Below are positions 26,578-41,500 of a stretch of DNA of 64,000 bases, piece after piece (the first letter of the stretch is position 1; each line of letters starts with the position of its first letter). A program made the translations under genes and the position numbers. The notes under the pieces were generated by a model that had not been told where the DNA came from, did no database searches, and saw only the letters and a program-made list of their open reading frames with translations. Source of the DNA: Auanema rhodensis (Eukaryota; Nematoda; Chromadorea; Rhabditida; Rhabditidae); assembly GCA_964057225.1 (NCBI GenBank), contig CAXKVF010000086.1, forward strand, positions 1 to 64,000, written 5' to 3'.

Positions 26578-29500
26578 GTAAAGCGAGTTACATACCAAGT
26601 GCACATCACGTGTACATTTAATTAGCATAAATTAAAGTTCACGTAAATTTCAAAGTCATGGTTACCATGCACCAATATCAATAAAAATTTGTTTTTAGAC
26701 TAATATGGACATGGGGAATCTAATTTTGAAAACCGCATCTCCTTATCTTTCACGTGAAGCGAGTTACATACCAAGTGCACATCACGTGTACATTTAATTA
26801 GCATAAATTAAAGTTCACGTAAATTTCAAAGTCATGGTTACCATGCACCAATGTCAATAAAAATTTGTTTTTAGACTAATATGGACATGGGGAATCTAAT
26901 TTTGAAAACCGCATCTCTTCATCTTTCACGTGAAGCGAGTTACATACCAAGTGCACATCACGTGTACATTTAATTAGCATAAATTAAAGTTCACGTAAAT
27001 TTCAAAGTCATGGTTACCATGCACCAATATCAATAAAAATTTGTTTTCAGACTAATATGGACATGGGGAATCTAATTTTGAAAACCGCATCTCTTTATCT
27101 TTCACGTGAAGCGAGTTACATACCAAGTGCACATCACGTGTACATTTAATTAGCATAAATTAAAGTTCACGTAAATTTCAAAGTCATGGTTACCCTGCAC
27201 CAATGTCTATAAAAATTTGTTTTTAGACTAATATGGACATGGGGAATCTAATTTTGAAAACCGCATCTCTTCATCTTTCACGTGAAGCGAGTTACATACC
27301 AAGTGCACATCACGTGTACATTTAATTAGCATAAATTAAAGTTCACGTAAATTTCAAAGTCATGGTTACCATGCACCAATATCAATAAAAATTTGTTTTT
27401 AGACTAATATGGACATGGGGAATCTAATTTTGAAAACCGCATCTCTTCATCTTTCACGTAAAGCGAGTTACATACCAAGTGCACATCACGTGTACATTTA
27501 ATTAGCATAAATTAAAGTTCACGTAAATTTCAAAGTCATGGTTACCATGCACCAATATCAATAAAAATTTGTTTTTAGACTAATATGGACATGGGGAATC
27601 TAATTTTGAAAACCGCATCTCTTTATCTTTCACGTGAAGCGAGTTACATACCAAGTGCACATCACGTGTACATTTAATTAGCATAAATTAAAGTTCACGT
27701 AAATTTCAAAGTCATGGTTACCATGCACCAATGTCAATAAAAATTTGTTTTTAGACTAATATGGACATGGGGAATCTAATTTTGAAAACCGCATCTCTTC
27801 ATCTTTCACGTGAAGCGAGTTACATACCAAGTGCACATCACGTGTACATTTAATTAGCATAAATTAAAGTTCACGTAAATTTCAAAGTCATGGTTACCAT
27901 GCACCAATATCAATAAAAATTTGTTCTTAGACTAATATGGACATGGGGAATCTAATTTTGAAAACCGCATCTCTTTATCTTTCACGTGAAGCGAGTTACA
28001 TACCAAGTGCACATCACGTGTACATTTAATTAGCATAAATTAAAGTTCACGTAACTTTCAAAGTCATGGTTACCATGCACCAATATCAATAAAAATTTGT
28101 TTTTAGACTAATATGGACATGGGGAATCTAATTTTGAAAACCGCATCTCTTTATCTTTCACGTGAAGCGAGTTACATACCAAGTGCACATCACGTGTACA
28201 TTTAATTAGCATAAATTAAAGTTCACGTAAATTTCAAAGTCATGGTTACCATGAACCAATATCAATAAAAATTTGTTTTTAGACTAATATGGACATGGGG
28301 AATCTAATTTTGAAAACCGCATCTCTTTATCTTTCACGTGAAGCGAGTTACATACCAAGTGCACATCACGTGTACATTTAATTAGCATAAATTAAAGTTC
28401 ACGTAAATTTCAAAGTCATGGTTACCATGAACCAATATCAATAAAAATTTGTTTTTAGACTAATATGGACATAGGGAATCTAATTTTGAAAACCGCATCT
28501 CTTTATCTTTCACGTGAAGCGAGTTACATACCAAGTGCACATCACGTGTACATTTAATTAGCATAAATTAAAGTTCACGTAAATTTCAAAGTCATGGTTA
28601 CCATGCACCAATATCAATAAAAATTTGTTTTTAGACTAATATGGACATGGGGAATCTAATTTTGAAAACCGCATCTCTTTATCTTTCACGTGAAGCGAGT
28701 TACATACCAAGTGCACATCACGTGTACATTTAATTAGCATAAATTAAAGTTCACGTAAATTTCAAAGTCATGGTTACCATGCACCAATATCAATAAAAAT
28801 TTGTTTTTAGACTAATATGGACATGGGGAATCTAATTTTGAAAACCGCATCTCTTTAACTTTCACGTGAAGCGAGTTACATACCAAGTGCACATCACGTG
28901 TACATTTAATTAGCATAAATTAAAGTTCACGTAAATTTCAAAGTCATGGTTACCATGAACCAATATCAATAAAAATTTGTTTTTAGACTAATATGGACAT
29001 GGGGAATCTAATTTTGAAAACCGCATCTCTTTATCTTTCACGTGAAGCGAGTTACATACCAAGTGCACATCACGTGTACATTTAATTAGCATAAATTAAA
29101 GTTCACGTAAATTTCAAAGTCATGGTTACCATGCACCAATATCAATAAAAATTTGTTTTTAGACTAATATGGACATGGGGAATCTAATTTTGAAAACCGC
29201 ATCTCCTTATCTTTCACGTGAAGCGAGTTACATACCAAGTGCACATCACGTGTACATTTAATTAGCATAAATTAAAGTTCACGTAAATTTCAAAGTCATG
29301 GTTACCATGCACCAATATCAATAAAAATTTGTTTTTAGACTAATATGGACATGGGGAATCTAATTTTGAAAACCGTATCTCTTCATTTTTCACGTGAAGC
29401 GAGTTACATACCAAGTGCACATCACGTGTACATTTAATTAGCATAAATTAAAGTTCACGTAAATTTCAAAGTCATGGTTACCATGCACCAATATCAATAA

Positions 29501-31329
29501 AAATTTGTTTTTAGACTAATATGGACATGGGGAATCTAATTTTGAAAACCGCATCTCTTTATCTTTCACGTGAAGCGAGTTACATACCAAGTGCACATCA
29601 CGTGTACATTTAATTAGCATAAATTAAAGTTCACGTAAATTTCAAAGTCATGGTTACCATGAACCAATATCAATAAAAATTTGTTTTTAGACTAATATGG
29701 ACATGGGGAATCTAATTTTGAATACCGCATCTCTTTATCTTTCACGTGAAGCGAGTTACATACCATATGCACATCACGTGTACATTTAATTAGCATAAAT
29801 TAAAGTTCACGTAAATTTCAAAGTCATGGTTACCATGCACCAATATCAATAAAAATTTGTTTTTAGACTAATATGGACATGGGGAATCTAATTTTGAAAA
29901 CCGCATCTCCTTATCTTTCACGTGAAGCGAGTTACATACCAAGTGCACATCACGTGTACATTTAATTAGCATAAATTAAAGTTCACGTAAATTTCAAAGT
30001 CATGGTTACCATGCACCAATATCAATAAAAATTTGTTTTTAGACTAATATGGACATGGGGAATCTAATTTTGAAAACCGCATCTCTTCATCTTTCACGTG
30101 AAGCGAGTTACATACCAAGTGCACATCACGTGTACATTTAATTAGCATAAATTAAAGTTCACGTAAATTTCAAAGTCATGGTTACCATGCACCAATATCA
30201 ATAAAAATTTGTTTTTAGACTAATATGGACATGGGGAATCTAATTTTGAAAACCGCATCTCTTTATCTTTCACGTGAAGCGAGTTACATACCAAGTGCAC
30301 ATCACGTGTACATTTAATTAGCATAAATTAAAGTTCACGTAAATTTCAAAGTCATGGTTACCATGAACCAATATCAATAAAAATTTGTTTTTAGACTAAT
30401 ATGGACATGGGGAATCTAATTTTGAAAACCGCATCTCTTTATCTTTCACGTGAAGCGAGTTACATACCAAGTGCACATCACGTGTACATTTAATTAGCAT
30501 AAATTAAAGTTCACGTAAATTTCAAAGTCATGGTTACCATGCACCAATATCAATAAAAATTTGTTTTTAAACTAATATGGACATGGGGAATCTAATTTTG
30601 AAAACCGCATCTCTTTATCTTTCACGTGAAGCGAGTTACATACCAAGTGCACATCACGTGTACATTTAATTAGCATAAATTAAAGTTCACGTAAATTTCA
30701 AAGTCATGGTTACCATGCACCAATATCAATAAAAATTTGTTTTTAGACTAATATGGACATGGGGAATCTAATTTTGAAAACCGCATCTCTTTATCTTTCA
30801 CGTGAAGCGAGTTACATACCAAGTGCACATCACGTGTACATTTAATTAGCATAAATTAAAGTTCACGTAAATTTCAAAGTCATGGTTACCATGAACCAAT
30901 ATCAATAACAATTTGTTTTTAGACTAATATGGACATGGGGAATCTAATTTTGAAAACCGCATCTCTTTATCTTTCACGTGAAGCGAGTTACATACCAAGT
31001 GCACATCACGTGTACATTTAATTAGCATAAATTAAAGTTCACGTAAATTTCAAAGTCATGGTTACCATGCACCAATATCAATAAAAATTTGTTTTTAGAC
31101 TAATATGGACATGGGGAATCTAATTTTGAAAACCGCATCTTCTTATCTTTCACGTGAAGCGAGTTACATACCAAGTGCACATCAAGTGTACATTTAATTA
31201 GCATAAATTAAAGTTCACGTAAATTTCAAAGTCATGGTTACCATGAACCAATATCAATAAAAATTTGTTTTTAGACTAATATGGACATGGGGAATCTAAT
31301 TTTGAAAACCGCATCTCTTCATTTTTCAC
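26578..31329 (+). repeat. HOR copy D (positions 1-27, then divergence)
   Basis: Markers are CTGCACCAAT at 27195, TTGTTCTTAG at 27921, GTAACTTTCA at 28051, ATAGGGAATC at 28471, TTAACTTTCA at 28855, GTATCTCTTC at 29375, TACCATATGC at 29761, GTTTTTAAAC at 30563, CAATAACAAT at 30903 and TCTTATCTTT at 31141. The offset from B is exactly 60 units from position 1 through position 25. Positions 26-27 are retained as in copy A (97 units away). Positions 28-37 are not recognisable downstream. A private GTTTTCAG occurs near 27045. Confidence 0.85.
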
Positions 31330-32561
31330 GTGAAGCGAGTTACATACCAAGTGCACATCACGTGTACATTTAATTAGCATAAATTAAAGTTCACGTAAAT
31401 TTCAAAGTCATGGTTACCATGCACCAATATCAATAAAAATTTGTTTTTAGACTAATATGGACATGGGGAATCTAATTTTGAAAACCGCATCTCTTTATCT
31501 TTCACGTGAAGCGAGTTACATACCAAGTGCACATCAAGTGTACATTTAATTAGCATAAATTAAAGTTCACGTAAATTTCAAAGTCATGATTACCATGAAC
31601 CAATATCAATAACAATTTGTTTTTAGACTAATATGGACATGGGGAATCTAATTTTGAAAACCGCATCTCTTTATCTTTCACGTGAAGCGAGTTACATACC
31701 AAGTGCACATCACGTGTACATTTAATTAGCATAAATTAAAGTTCACGTAAATTTCAAAGTCATGGTTACCATGAACCAATATCAATAACAATTTGTTTTT
31801 AGACTAATATGGACATGGGGAATCTAATTTTGAAAACCGCATCTCTTTATCTTTCACGTGAAGCGAGTTACATACCAAGTGCACATCACGTGTACATTTA
31901 ATTAGCATAAATTAAAGTTCACGTAAATTTCAAAGTCATGGTTACCATGCACCAATATCAATAAAATTTTGTTTTTAGACTAATATGGACATGGGGAATC
32001 TAATTTTGAAAACAGCATCTCTTCATCTTTCACGTGAAGCGAGTTACATACCAAGTGCACATCACGTGTACATTTAATTAGCATAAATTAAAGTTCACGT
32101 AAATTTCAAAGTCATGGTTACCATGCACCAATATCAATAAAAATTTGTTTTTACACTAATATGGACATGGGGAATCTAATTTTGAAAACCGCATCTCTTT
32201 ATCTTTCACGTGAAGCGAGTTACATACCAAGTGCACATCACGTGTACATTTAATTAGCATAAATTAAAGTTCACGTAAATTTCAAAGTCATGGTTACCAT
32301 GCACCAATATCAATAAAAATTTGTTTTTAGACTAATATGGACATGGGGAATCTAATTTTGAAAACCGCATCTCTTTATCTTTCACGTGAAGCGAGTTACA
32401 TACCAAGTGCACATCACGTGTACATTTAATTAGTATAAATTAAAGTTCACGTAAATTTCAAAGTCATGGTTACCATGCACCAATATCAATAAAATTTTGT
32501 TTTTAGACTAATATGGACATGGGGAATCTAATTTTGAAAACAGCATCTCTTCATCTTTCAC
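31330..32561 (+). repeat. Transition zone with a 3-unit duplication
   Basis: Seven units link the HOR blocks to the homogenised block. The unit at 31506 carries CATCAAGTG, CATGATTACC and CAATAACAAT. The units at 31858 and 32386 share both AAAATTTTG and AACAGCATCT (32011 and 32539), 528 bp apart, so a 3-unit segment is duplicated. Private changes include TTTTACACT near 32150 and TAGTATAAA near 32432. Confidence 0.75.
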
Positions 32562-35500
32562 GTGAAGCGAGTTACATACCAAGTGCACATCACGTGTACA
32601 TTTAATTAGCATAAATTAAAGTTCACGTAAATTTCAAAGTCATGGTTACCATGCACCAATATCAATAAAAATTTGTTTTTAGACTAATATGGACATGGGG
32701 AATCTAATTTTGAAAACCGCATCTCTTTATCTTTCACGTGAAGCGAGTTACATACCAAGTGCACATCACGTGTACATTTAATTAGCATAAATTAAAGTTC
32801 ACGTAAATTTCAAAGTCATGGTTACCATGCACCAATATCAATAAAAATTTGTTTTTAGACTAATATGGACATGGGGAATCTAATTTTGAAAACCGCATCT
32901 CTTTATCTTTCACGTGAAGCGAGTTACATACCAAGTGCACATCACGTGTACATTTAATTAGCATAAATTAAAGTTCACGTAAATTTCAAAGTCATGGTTA
33001 CCATGCACCAATATCAATAAAAATTTGTTTTTAGACTAATATGGACATGGGGAATCTAATTTTGAAAACCGCATCTCTTTATCTTTCACGTGAAGCGAGT
33101 TACATACCAAGTGCACATCACGTGTACATTTAATTAGCATAAATTAAAGTTCACGTAAATTTCAAAGTCATGGTAACCATGCACCAATATCAATAAAAAT
33201 TTGTTTTTAGACTAATATGGACATGGGGAATCTAATTTTGAAAACCGCATCTCTTTATCTTTCACGTGAAGCGAGTTACATACCAAGTGCACATCACGTG
33301 TACATTTAATTAGCATAAATTAAAGTTCACGTCAATTTCAAAGTCATGGTTACCATGAACCAATATCAATAAAAATTTGTTTTTAGACTAATATGGACAT
33401 GGGGAATCTAATTTTGAAAACCGCATCTTTTTATCTTTCACGTGAAGCGAGTTACATACCAAGTGCACATCACGTGTACATTTAATTAGCATAAATTAAA
33501 GTTCACGTAAATTTCAAAGTCATGGTTACCATGCACCAATATCAATAAAAATTTGTTTTTAGACTAATATGGACATGGGGAATCTAATTTTGAAAACCGC
33601 ATCTCTTTATCTTTCACGTGAAGCGAGTTACATACCAAGTGCACATCACGTGTACATTTAATTAGCATAAATTAAAGTTCACGTAAATTTCAAAGTCATG
33701 GTTACCATGCACCAATATCAATAAAAATTTGTTTTTAGACTAATATGGACATGGGGAATCTAATTTTGAAAACCGCATCTCTTTATCTTTCACGTGAAGC
33801 GAGTTACATACCAAGTGCACATCACGTGTACATTTAATTAGCATAAATTAAAGTTCACGTAAATTTCAAAGTCATGGTTACCATGCACCAATATCAATAA
33901 AAATTTGTTTTTAGACTAATATGGACATGGGGAATCTAATTTTGAAAACCGCATCTCTTTATCTTTCACGTGAAGCGAGTTACATACCAAGTGCACATCA
34001 CGTGTACATTTAATTAGCATAAATTAAAGTTCACGTAAATTTCAAAGTCATGGTTACCATGCACCAATATCAATAAAAATTTGTTTTTAGACTAATATGG
34101 ACATGGGGAATCTAATTTTGAAAACCGCATCTCTTTATCTTTCACGTGAAGCGAGTTACATACCAAGTGCACATCACGTGTACATTTAATTAGCATAAAT
34201 TAAAGTTCACGTAAATTTCAAAGTCATGGTTACCATGAACCAATATCAATGAAAATTTGTTTTTAGACTAATATGGACATGGGGAATCTAATTTTGAAAA
34301 CCGCATCTCTTTATCTTTCACGTGAAGCGAGTTACATACCAAGTGCACATCACGTGTACATTTAATTAGCATAAATTAAAGTTCACGTAAATTTCAAAGT
34401 CATGGTTACCATGCACCAATATCAATAAAAATTTGTTTTTAGACTAATATGGACATGGGGAATCTAATTTTGAAAACCGCATCTCTTTATCTTTCACGTG
34501 AAGCGAGTTACATACCAAGTGCACATCACGTGTACATTTAATTAGCATAAATTAAAGTTCACGTAAATTTCAAAGTCATGGTTACCATGCACCAATATCA
34601 ATAAAAATTTGTTTTTAGACTAATATGGACATGGGGAATCTAATTTTGAAAACCGCATCTCTTTATCTTTCACGTGAAGCGAGTTACATACCAAGTGCAC
34701 ATCACGTGTACATTTAATTAGCATAAATTAAAGTTCACGTAAATTTCAAAGTCATGGTTACCATGCACCAATATCAATAAAAATTTGTTTTTAGACTAAT
34801 ATGGACATGGGGAATCTAATTTTGAAAACCGCATCTCTTTCATCTTTCACGTGAAGCGAGTTACATACCAAGTGCACATCACGTGTACATTTAATTAGCA
34901 TAAATTAAAGTTCACGTAAATTTCAAAGTCATGGTTACCATGCACCAATATCAATAAAAATTTGTTTTTAGACTAATATGGACATGGGGAATCTAATTTT
35001 GAAAACCGCATCTCTTTATCTTTCACGTGAAGCGAGTTACATACCAAGTGCACATCACGTGTACATTTAATTAGCATAAATTAAAGTTCACGTAAATTTC
35101 AAAGTCATGGTTACCATGCACCAATATCAATAAAAATTTGTTTTTAGACTAATATGGACATGGGGAATCTAATTTTGAAAACCGCATCTCTTTATCTTTC
35201 ACGTGAAGCGAGTTACATACCAAGTGCACATCACGTGTACATTTAATTAGCATAAATTAAAGTTCACGTAAATTTCAAAGTCATGGTTACCATGAACCAA
35301 TATCAATAAAAATTTGTTTTTAGACTAATATGGACATGGGGAATCTAATTTTGAAAACCGCATCTCTTTATCTTTCACGTGAAGCGAGTTACATACCAAG
35401 TGCACATCACGTGTACATTTAATTAGCATAAATTAAAGTTCACGTAAATTTCAAAGTCATGGTTACCATGCACCAATATCAATAAAAATTTGTTTTTAGA

Positions 35501-38500
35501 CTAATATGGACATGGGGAATCTAATTTTGAAAACCGCATCTCTTTATCTTTCACGTGAAGCGAGTTACATACCAAGTGCACATCACGTGTACATTTAATT
35601 AGCATAAATTAAAGTTCACGTAAATTTCAAAGTCATGGTTACCATGCACCAATATCAATAAAAATTTGTTTTTAGACTAATATGGACATGGGGAATCTAA
35701 TTTTGAAAACCGCATCTCTTTATCTTTCACGTGAAGCGAGTTACATACCAAGTGCACATCACGTGTACATTTAATTAGCATAAATTAAAGTTCACGTAAA
35801 TTTCAAAGTCATGGTTACCATGAACCAATATCAATAAAAATTTGTTTTTAGACTAATATGGACATGGGGAATCTAATTTTGAAAACCGCATCTCTTTATC
35901 TTTCACGTGAAGCGAGTTACATACCAAGTGCACATCACGTGTACATTTAATTAGCATAAATTAAAGTTCACGTAAATTTCAAAGTCATGGTTACCATGCA
36001 CCAATATCAATAAAAATTTGTTTTTAGACTAATATGGACATGGGGAATCTAATTTTGAAAACCGCATCTCTTTATCTTTCACGTGAAGCGAGTTACATAC
36101 CAAGTGCACATCACGTGTACATTTAATTAGCATAAATTAAAGTTCACGTAAATTTCAAAGTCATGGTTACCATGCACCAATATCAATAAAAATTTGTTTT
36201 TAGACTAATATGGACATGGGGAATCTAATTTTGAAAACCGCATCTCTTTATCTTTCACGTGAAGCGAGTTACATACCAAGTGCACATCACGTGTACATTT
36301 AATTAGCATAAATTAAAGTTCACGTAAATTTCAAAGTCATGGTTACCATGCACCAATATCAATAAAAATTTGTTTTTAGACTAATATGGACATGGGGAAT
36401 CTAATTTTGAAAACCGCATCTCTTTATCTTTCACGTGAAGCGAGTTACATACCAAGTGCACATCACGTGTACATTTAATTAGCATAAATTAAAGTTCACG
36501 TAAATTTCAAAGTCATGGTTACCATGCACCAATATCAATAAAAATTTGTTTTTAGACTAATATGGACATGGGGAATCTAATTTTGAAAACCGCATCTCTT
36601 TATCTTTCACGTGAAGCGAGTTACATACCAAGTGCACATCACGTGTACATTTAATTAGCATAAATTAAAGTTCACGTAAATTTCAAAGTCATGGTTACCA
36701 TGCACCAATATCAATAAAAATTTGTTTTTAGACTAATATGGACATGGGGAATCTAATTTTGAAAACCGCATCTCTTTATCTTTCACGTGAAGCGAGTTAC
36801 ATACCAAGTGCACATCACGTGTACATTTAATTAGCATAAATTAAAGTTCACGTAAATTTCAAAGTCATGGTTACCATGCACCAATATCAATAAAAATTTG
36901 TTTTTAGACTAATATGGACATGGGGAATCTAATTTTGAAAACCGCATCTCTTTATCTTTCACGTGAAGCGAGTTACATACCAAGTGCACATCACGTGTAC
37001 ATTTAATTAGCATAAATTAAAGTTCACGTAAATTTCAAAGTCATGGTTACCATGCACCAATATCAATAAAAATTTGTTTTTAGACTAATATGGACATGGG
37101 GAATCTAATTTTGAAAACCGCATCTCTTTATCTTTCACGTGAAGCGAGTTACATACCAAGTGCACATCACGTGTACATTTAATTAGCATAAATTAAAGTT
37201 CACGTAAATTTCAAAGTCATGGTTACCATGCACCAATATCAATAAAAATTTGTTTTTAGACTAATATGGACATGGGGAATCTAATTTTGAAAACCGCATC
37301 TCTTTATCTTTCACGTGAAGCGAGTTACATACCAAGTGCACATCACGTGTACATTTAATTAGCATAAATTAAAGTTCACGTAAATTTCAAAGTCATGGTT
37401 ACCATGCACCAATATCAATAAAAATTTGTTTTTAGACTAATATGGACATGGGGAATCTAATTTTGAAAACCGCATCTCTTTATCTTTCACGTGAAGCGAG
37501 TTACATACCAAGTGCACATCACGTGTACATTTAATTAGCATAAATTAAAGTTCACGTAAATTTCAAAGTCATGGTTACCATGCACCAATATCAATAAAAA
37601 TTTGTTTTAGACTAATATGGACATGGGAATCTAATTTTGAAAACCGCATCTCTTTATCTTTCACGTGAAGCGAGTTACATACCAAGTGCACATCACGTGT
37701 ACATTTAATTAGCATAAATTAAAGTTCACGTAAATTTCAAAGTCATGGTTACCATGCACCAATATCAATAAAAATTTGTTTTTAGACTAATATGGACATG
37801 GGGAATCTAATTTTGAAAACCGCATCTCTTTATCTTTCACGTGAAGCGAGTTACATACCAAGTGCACATCACGTGTACATTTAATTAGCATAAATTAAAG
37901 TTCACGTAAATTTCAAAGTCATGGTTACCATGCACCAATATCAATAAAAATTTGTTTTTAGACTAATATGGACATGGGGAATCTAATTTTGAAAACCGCA
38001 TCTCTTTATCTTTCACGTGAAGCGAGTTACATACCAAGTGCACATCACGTGTACATTTAATTAGCATAAATTAAAGTTCACGTAAATTTCAAAGTCATGG
38101 TTACCATGCACCAATATCAATAAAAATTTGTTTTTAGACTAATATGGACATGGGGAATCTAATTTTGAAAACCGCATCTCTTTATCTTTCACGTGAAGCG
38201 AGTTACATACCAAGTGCACATCACGTGTACATTTAATTAGCATAAATTAAAGTTCACGTAAATTTCAAAGTCATGGTTACCATGCACCAATATCAATAAA
38301 AATTTGTTTTTAGACTAATATGGACATGGGGAATCTAATTTTGAAAACCGCATCTCTTTATCTTTCACGTGAAGCGAGTTACATACCAAGTGCACATCAC
38401 GTGTACATTTAATTAGCATAAATTAAAGTTCACGTAAATTTCAAAGTCATGGTTACCATGCACCAATATCAATAAAAATTTGTTTTTAGACTAATATGGA

Positions 38501-41500
38501 CATGGGGAATCTAATTTTGAAAACCGCATCTCTTTATCTTTCACGTGAAGCGAGTTACATACCAAGTGCACATCACGTGTACATTTAATTAGCATAAATT
38601 AAAGTTCACGTAAATTTCAAAGTCATGGTTACCATGCACCAATATCAATAAAAATTTGTTTTTAGACTAATATGGACATGGGGAATCTAATTTTGAAAAC
38701 CGCATCTCTTTATCTTTCACGTGAAGCGAGTTACATACCAAGTGCACATCACGTGTACATTTAATTAGCATAAATTAAAGTTCACGTAAATTTCAAAGTC
38801 ATGGTTACCATGCACCAATATCAATAAAAATTTGTTTTTAGACTAATATGGACATGGGGAATCTAATTTTGAAAACCGCATCTCTTTATCTTTCACGTGA
38901 AGCGAGTTACATACCAAGTGCACATCACGTGTACATTTAATTAGCATAAATTAAAGTTCACGTAAATTTCAAAGTCATGGTTACCATGCACCAATATCAA
39001 TAAAAATTTGTTTTTAGACTAATATGGACATGGGGAATCTAATTTGAAAACCGCATCTCTTTATCTTTCACGTGAAGCGAGTTACATACCAAGTGCACAT
39101 CACGTGTACATTTAATTAGCATAAATTAAAGTTCACGTAAATTTCAAAGTCATGGTTACCATGCACCAATATCAATAAAAATTTGTTTTTAGACTAATAT
39201 GGACATGGGGAATCTAATTTTGAAAACCGCATCTCTTTATCTTTCACGTGAAGCGAGTTACATACCAAGTGCACATCACGTGTACATTTAATTAGCATAA
39301 ATTAAAGTTCACGTAAATTTCAAAGTCATGGTTACCATGCACCAATATCAATAAAAATTTGTTTTTAGACTAATATGGACATGGGGAATCTAATTTTGAA
39401 AACCGCATCTCTTTATCTTTCACGTGAAGCGAGTTACATACCAAGTGCACATCACGTGTACATTTAATTAGCATAAATTAAAGTTCACGTAAATTTCAAA
39501 GTCATGGTTACCATGCACCAATATCAATAAAAATTTGTTTTTAGACTAATATGGACATGGGGAATCTAATTTTGAAAACCGCATCTCTTTATCTTTCACG
39601 TGAAGCGAGTTACATACCAAGTGCACATCACGTGTACATTTAATTAGCATAAATTAAAGTTCACGTAAATTTCAAAGTCATGGTTACCATGCACCAATAT
39701 CAATAAAAATTTGTTTTTAGACTAATATGGACATGGGGAATCTAATTTTGAAAACCGCATCTCTTTATCTTTCACGTGAAGCGAGTTACATACCAAGTGC
39801 ACATCACGTGTACATTTAATTAGCATAAATTAAAGTTCACGTAAATTTCAAAGTCATGGTTACCATGAACCAATATCAATAAAAATTTGTTTTTAGACTA
39901 ATATGGACATGGGGAATCTAATTTTGAAAACCGCATCTCTTTATCTTTCACGTGAAGCGAGTTACATACCAAGTGCACATCACGTGTACATTTAATTAGC
40001 ATAAATTAAAGTTCACGTAAATTTCAAAGTCATGGTTACCATGCACCAATATCAATAAAAATTTGTTTTTAGACTAATATGGACATGGGGAATCTAATTT
40101 TGAAAACCGCATCTCTTTATCTTTCACGTGAAGCGAGTTACATACCAAGTGCACATCACGTGTACATTTAATTAGCATAAATTAAAGTTCACGTAAATTT
40201 CAAAGTCATGGTTACCATGCACCAATATCAATAAAAATTTGTTTTTAGACTAATATGGACATGGGGAATCTAATTTGAAAACCGCATCTCTTTATCTTTC
40301 ACGTGAAGCGAGTTACATACCAAGTGCACATCACGTGTACATTTAATTAGCATAAATTAAAGTTCACGTAAATTTCAAAGTCATGGTTACCATGCACCAA
40401 TATCAATAAAAATTTGTTTTTAGACTAATATGGACATGGGGAATCTAATTTTGAAAACCGCATCTCTTTATCTTTCACGTGAAGCGAGTTACATACCAAG
40501 TGCACATCACGTGTACATTTAATTAGCATAAATTAAAGTTCACGTAAATTTCAAAGTCATGGTTACCATGCACCAATATCAATAAAAATTTGTTTTTAGA
40601 CTAATATGGACATGGGGAATCTAATTTTGAAAACCGCATCTCTTTATCTTTCACGTGAAGCGAGTTACATACCAAGTGCACATCACGTGTACATTTAATT
40701 AGCATAAATTAAAGTTCACGTAAATTTCAAAGTCATGGTTACCATGCACCAATATCAATAAAAATTTGTTTTTAGACTAATATGGACATGGGGAATCTAA
40801 TTTTGAAAACCGCATCTCTTTATCTTTCACGTGAAGCGAGTTACATACCAAGTGCACATCACGTGTACATTTAATTAGCATAAATTAAAGTTCACGTAAA
40901 TTTCAAAGTCATGGTTACCATGCACCAATATCAATAAAAATTTGTTTTTAGACTAATATGGACATGGGGAATCTAATTTTGAAAACCGCATCTCTTTATC
41001 TTTCACGTGAAGCGAGTTACATACCAAGTGCACATCACGTGTACATTTAATTAGCATAAATTAAAGTTCACGTAAATTTCAAAGTCATGGTTACCATGCA
41101 CCAATATCAATAAAAATTTGTTTTTAGACTAATATGGACATGGGGAATCTAATTTTGAAAACCGCATCTCTTTATCTTTCACGTGAAGCGAGTTACATAC
41201 CAAGTGCACATCACGTGTACATTTAATTAGCATAAATTAAAGTTCACGTAAATTTCAAAGTCATGGTTACCATGAACCAATATCAATAAAAATTTGTTTT
41301 TAGACTAATATGGACATGGGGAATCTAATTTTGAAAACCGCATCTCTTTATCTTTCACGTGAAGCGAGTTACATACCAAGTGCACATCACGTGTACATTT
41401 AATTAGCATAAATTAAAGTTCACGTAAATTTCAAAGTCATGGTTACCATGAACCAATATCAATAAAAATTTGTTTTTAGACTAATATGGACATGGGGAAT

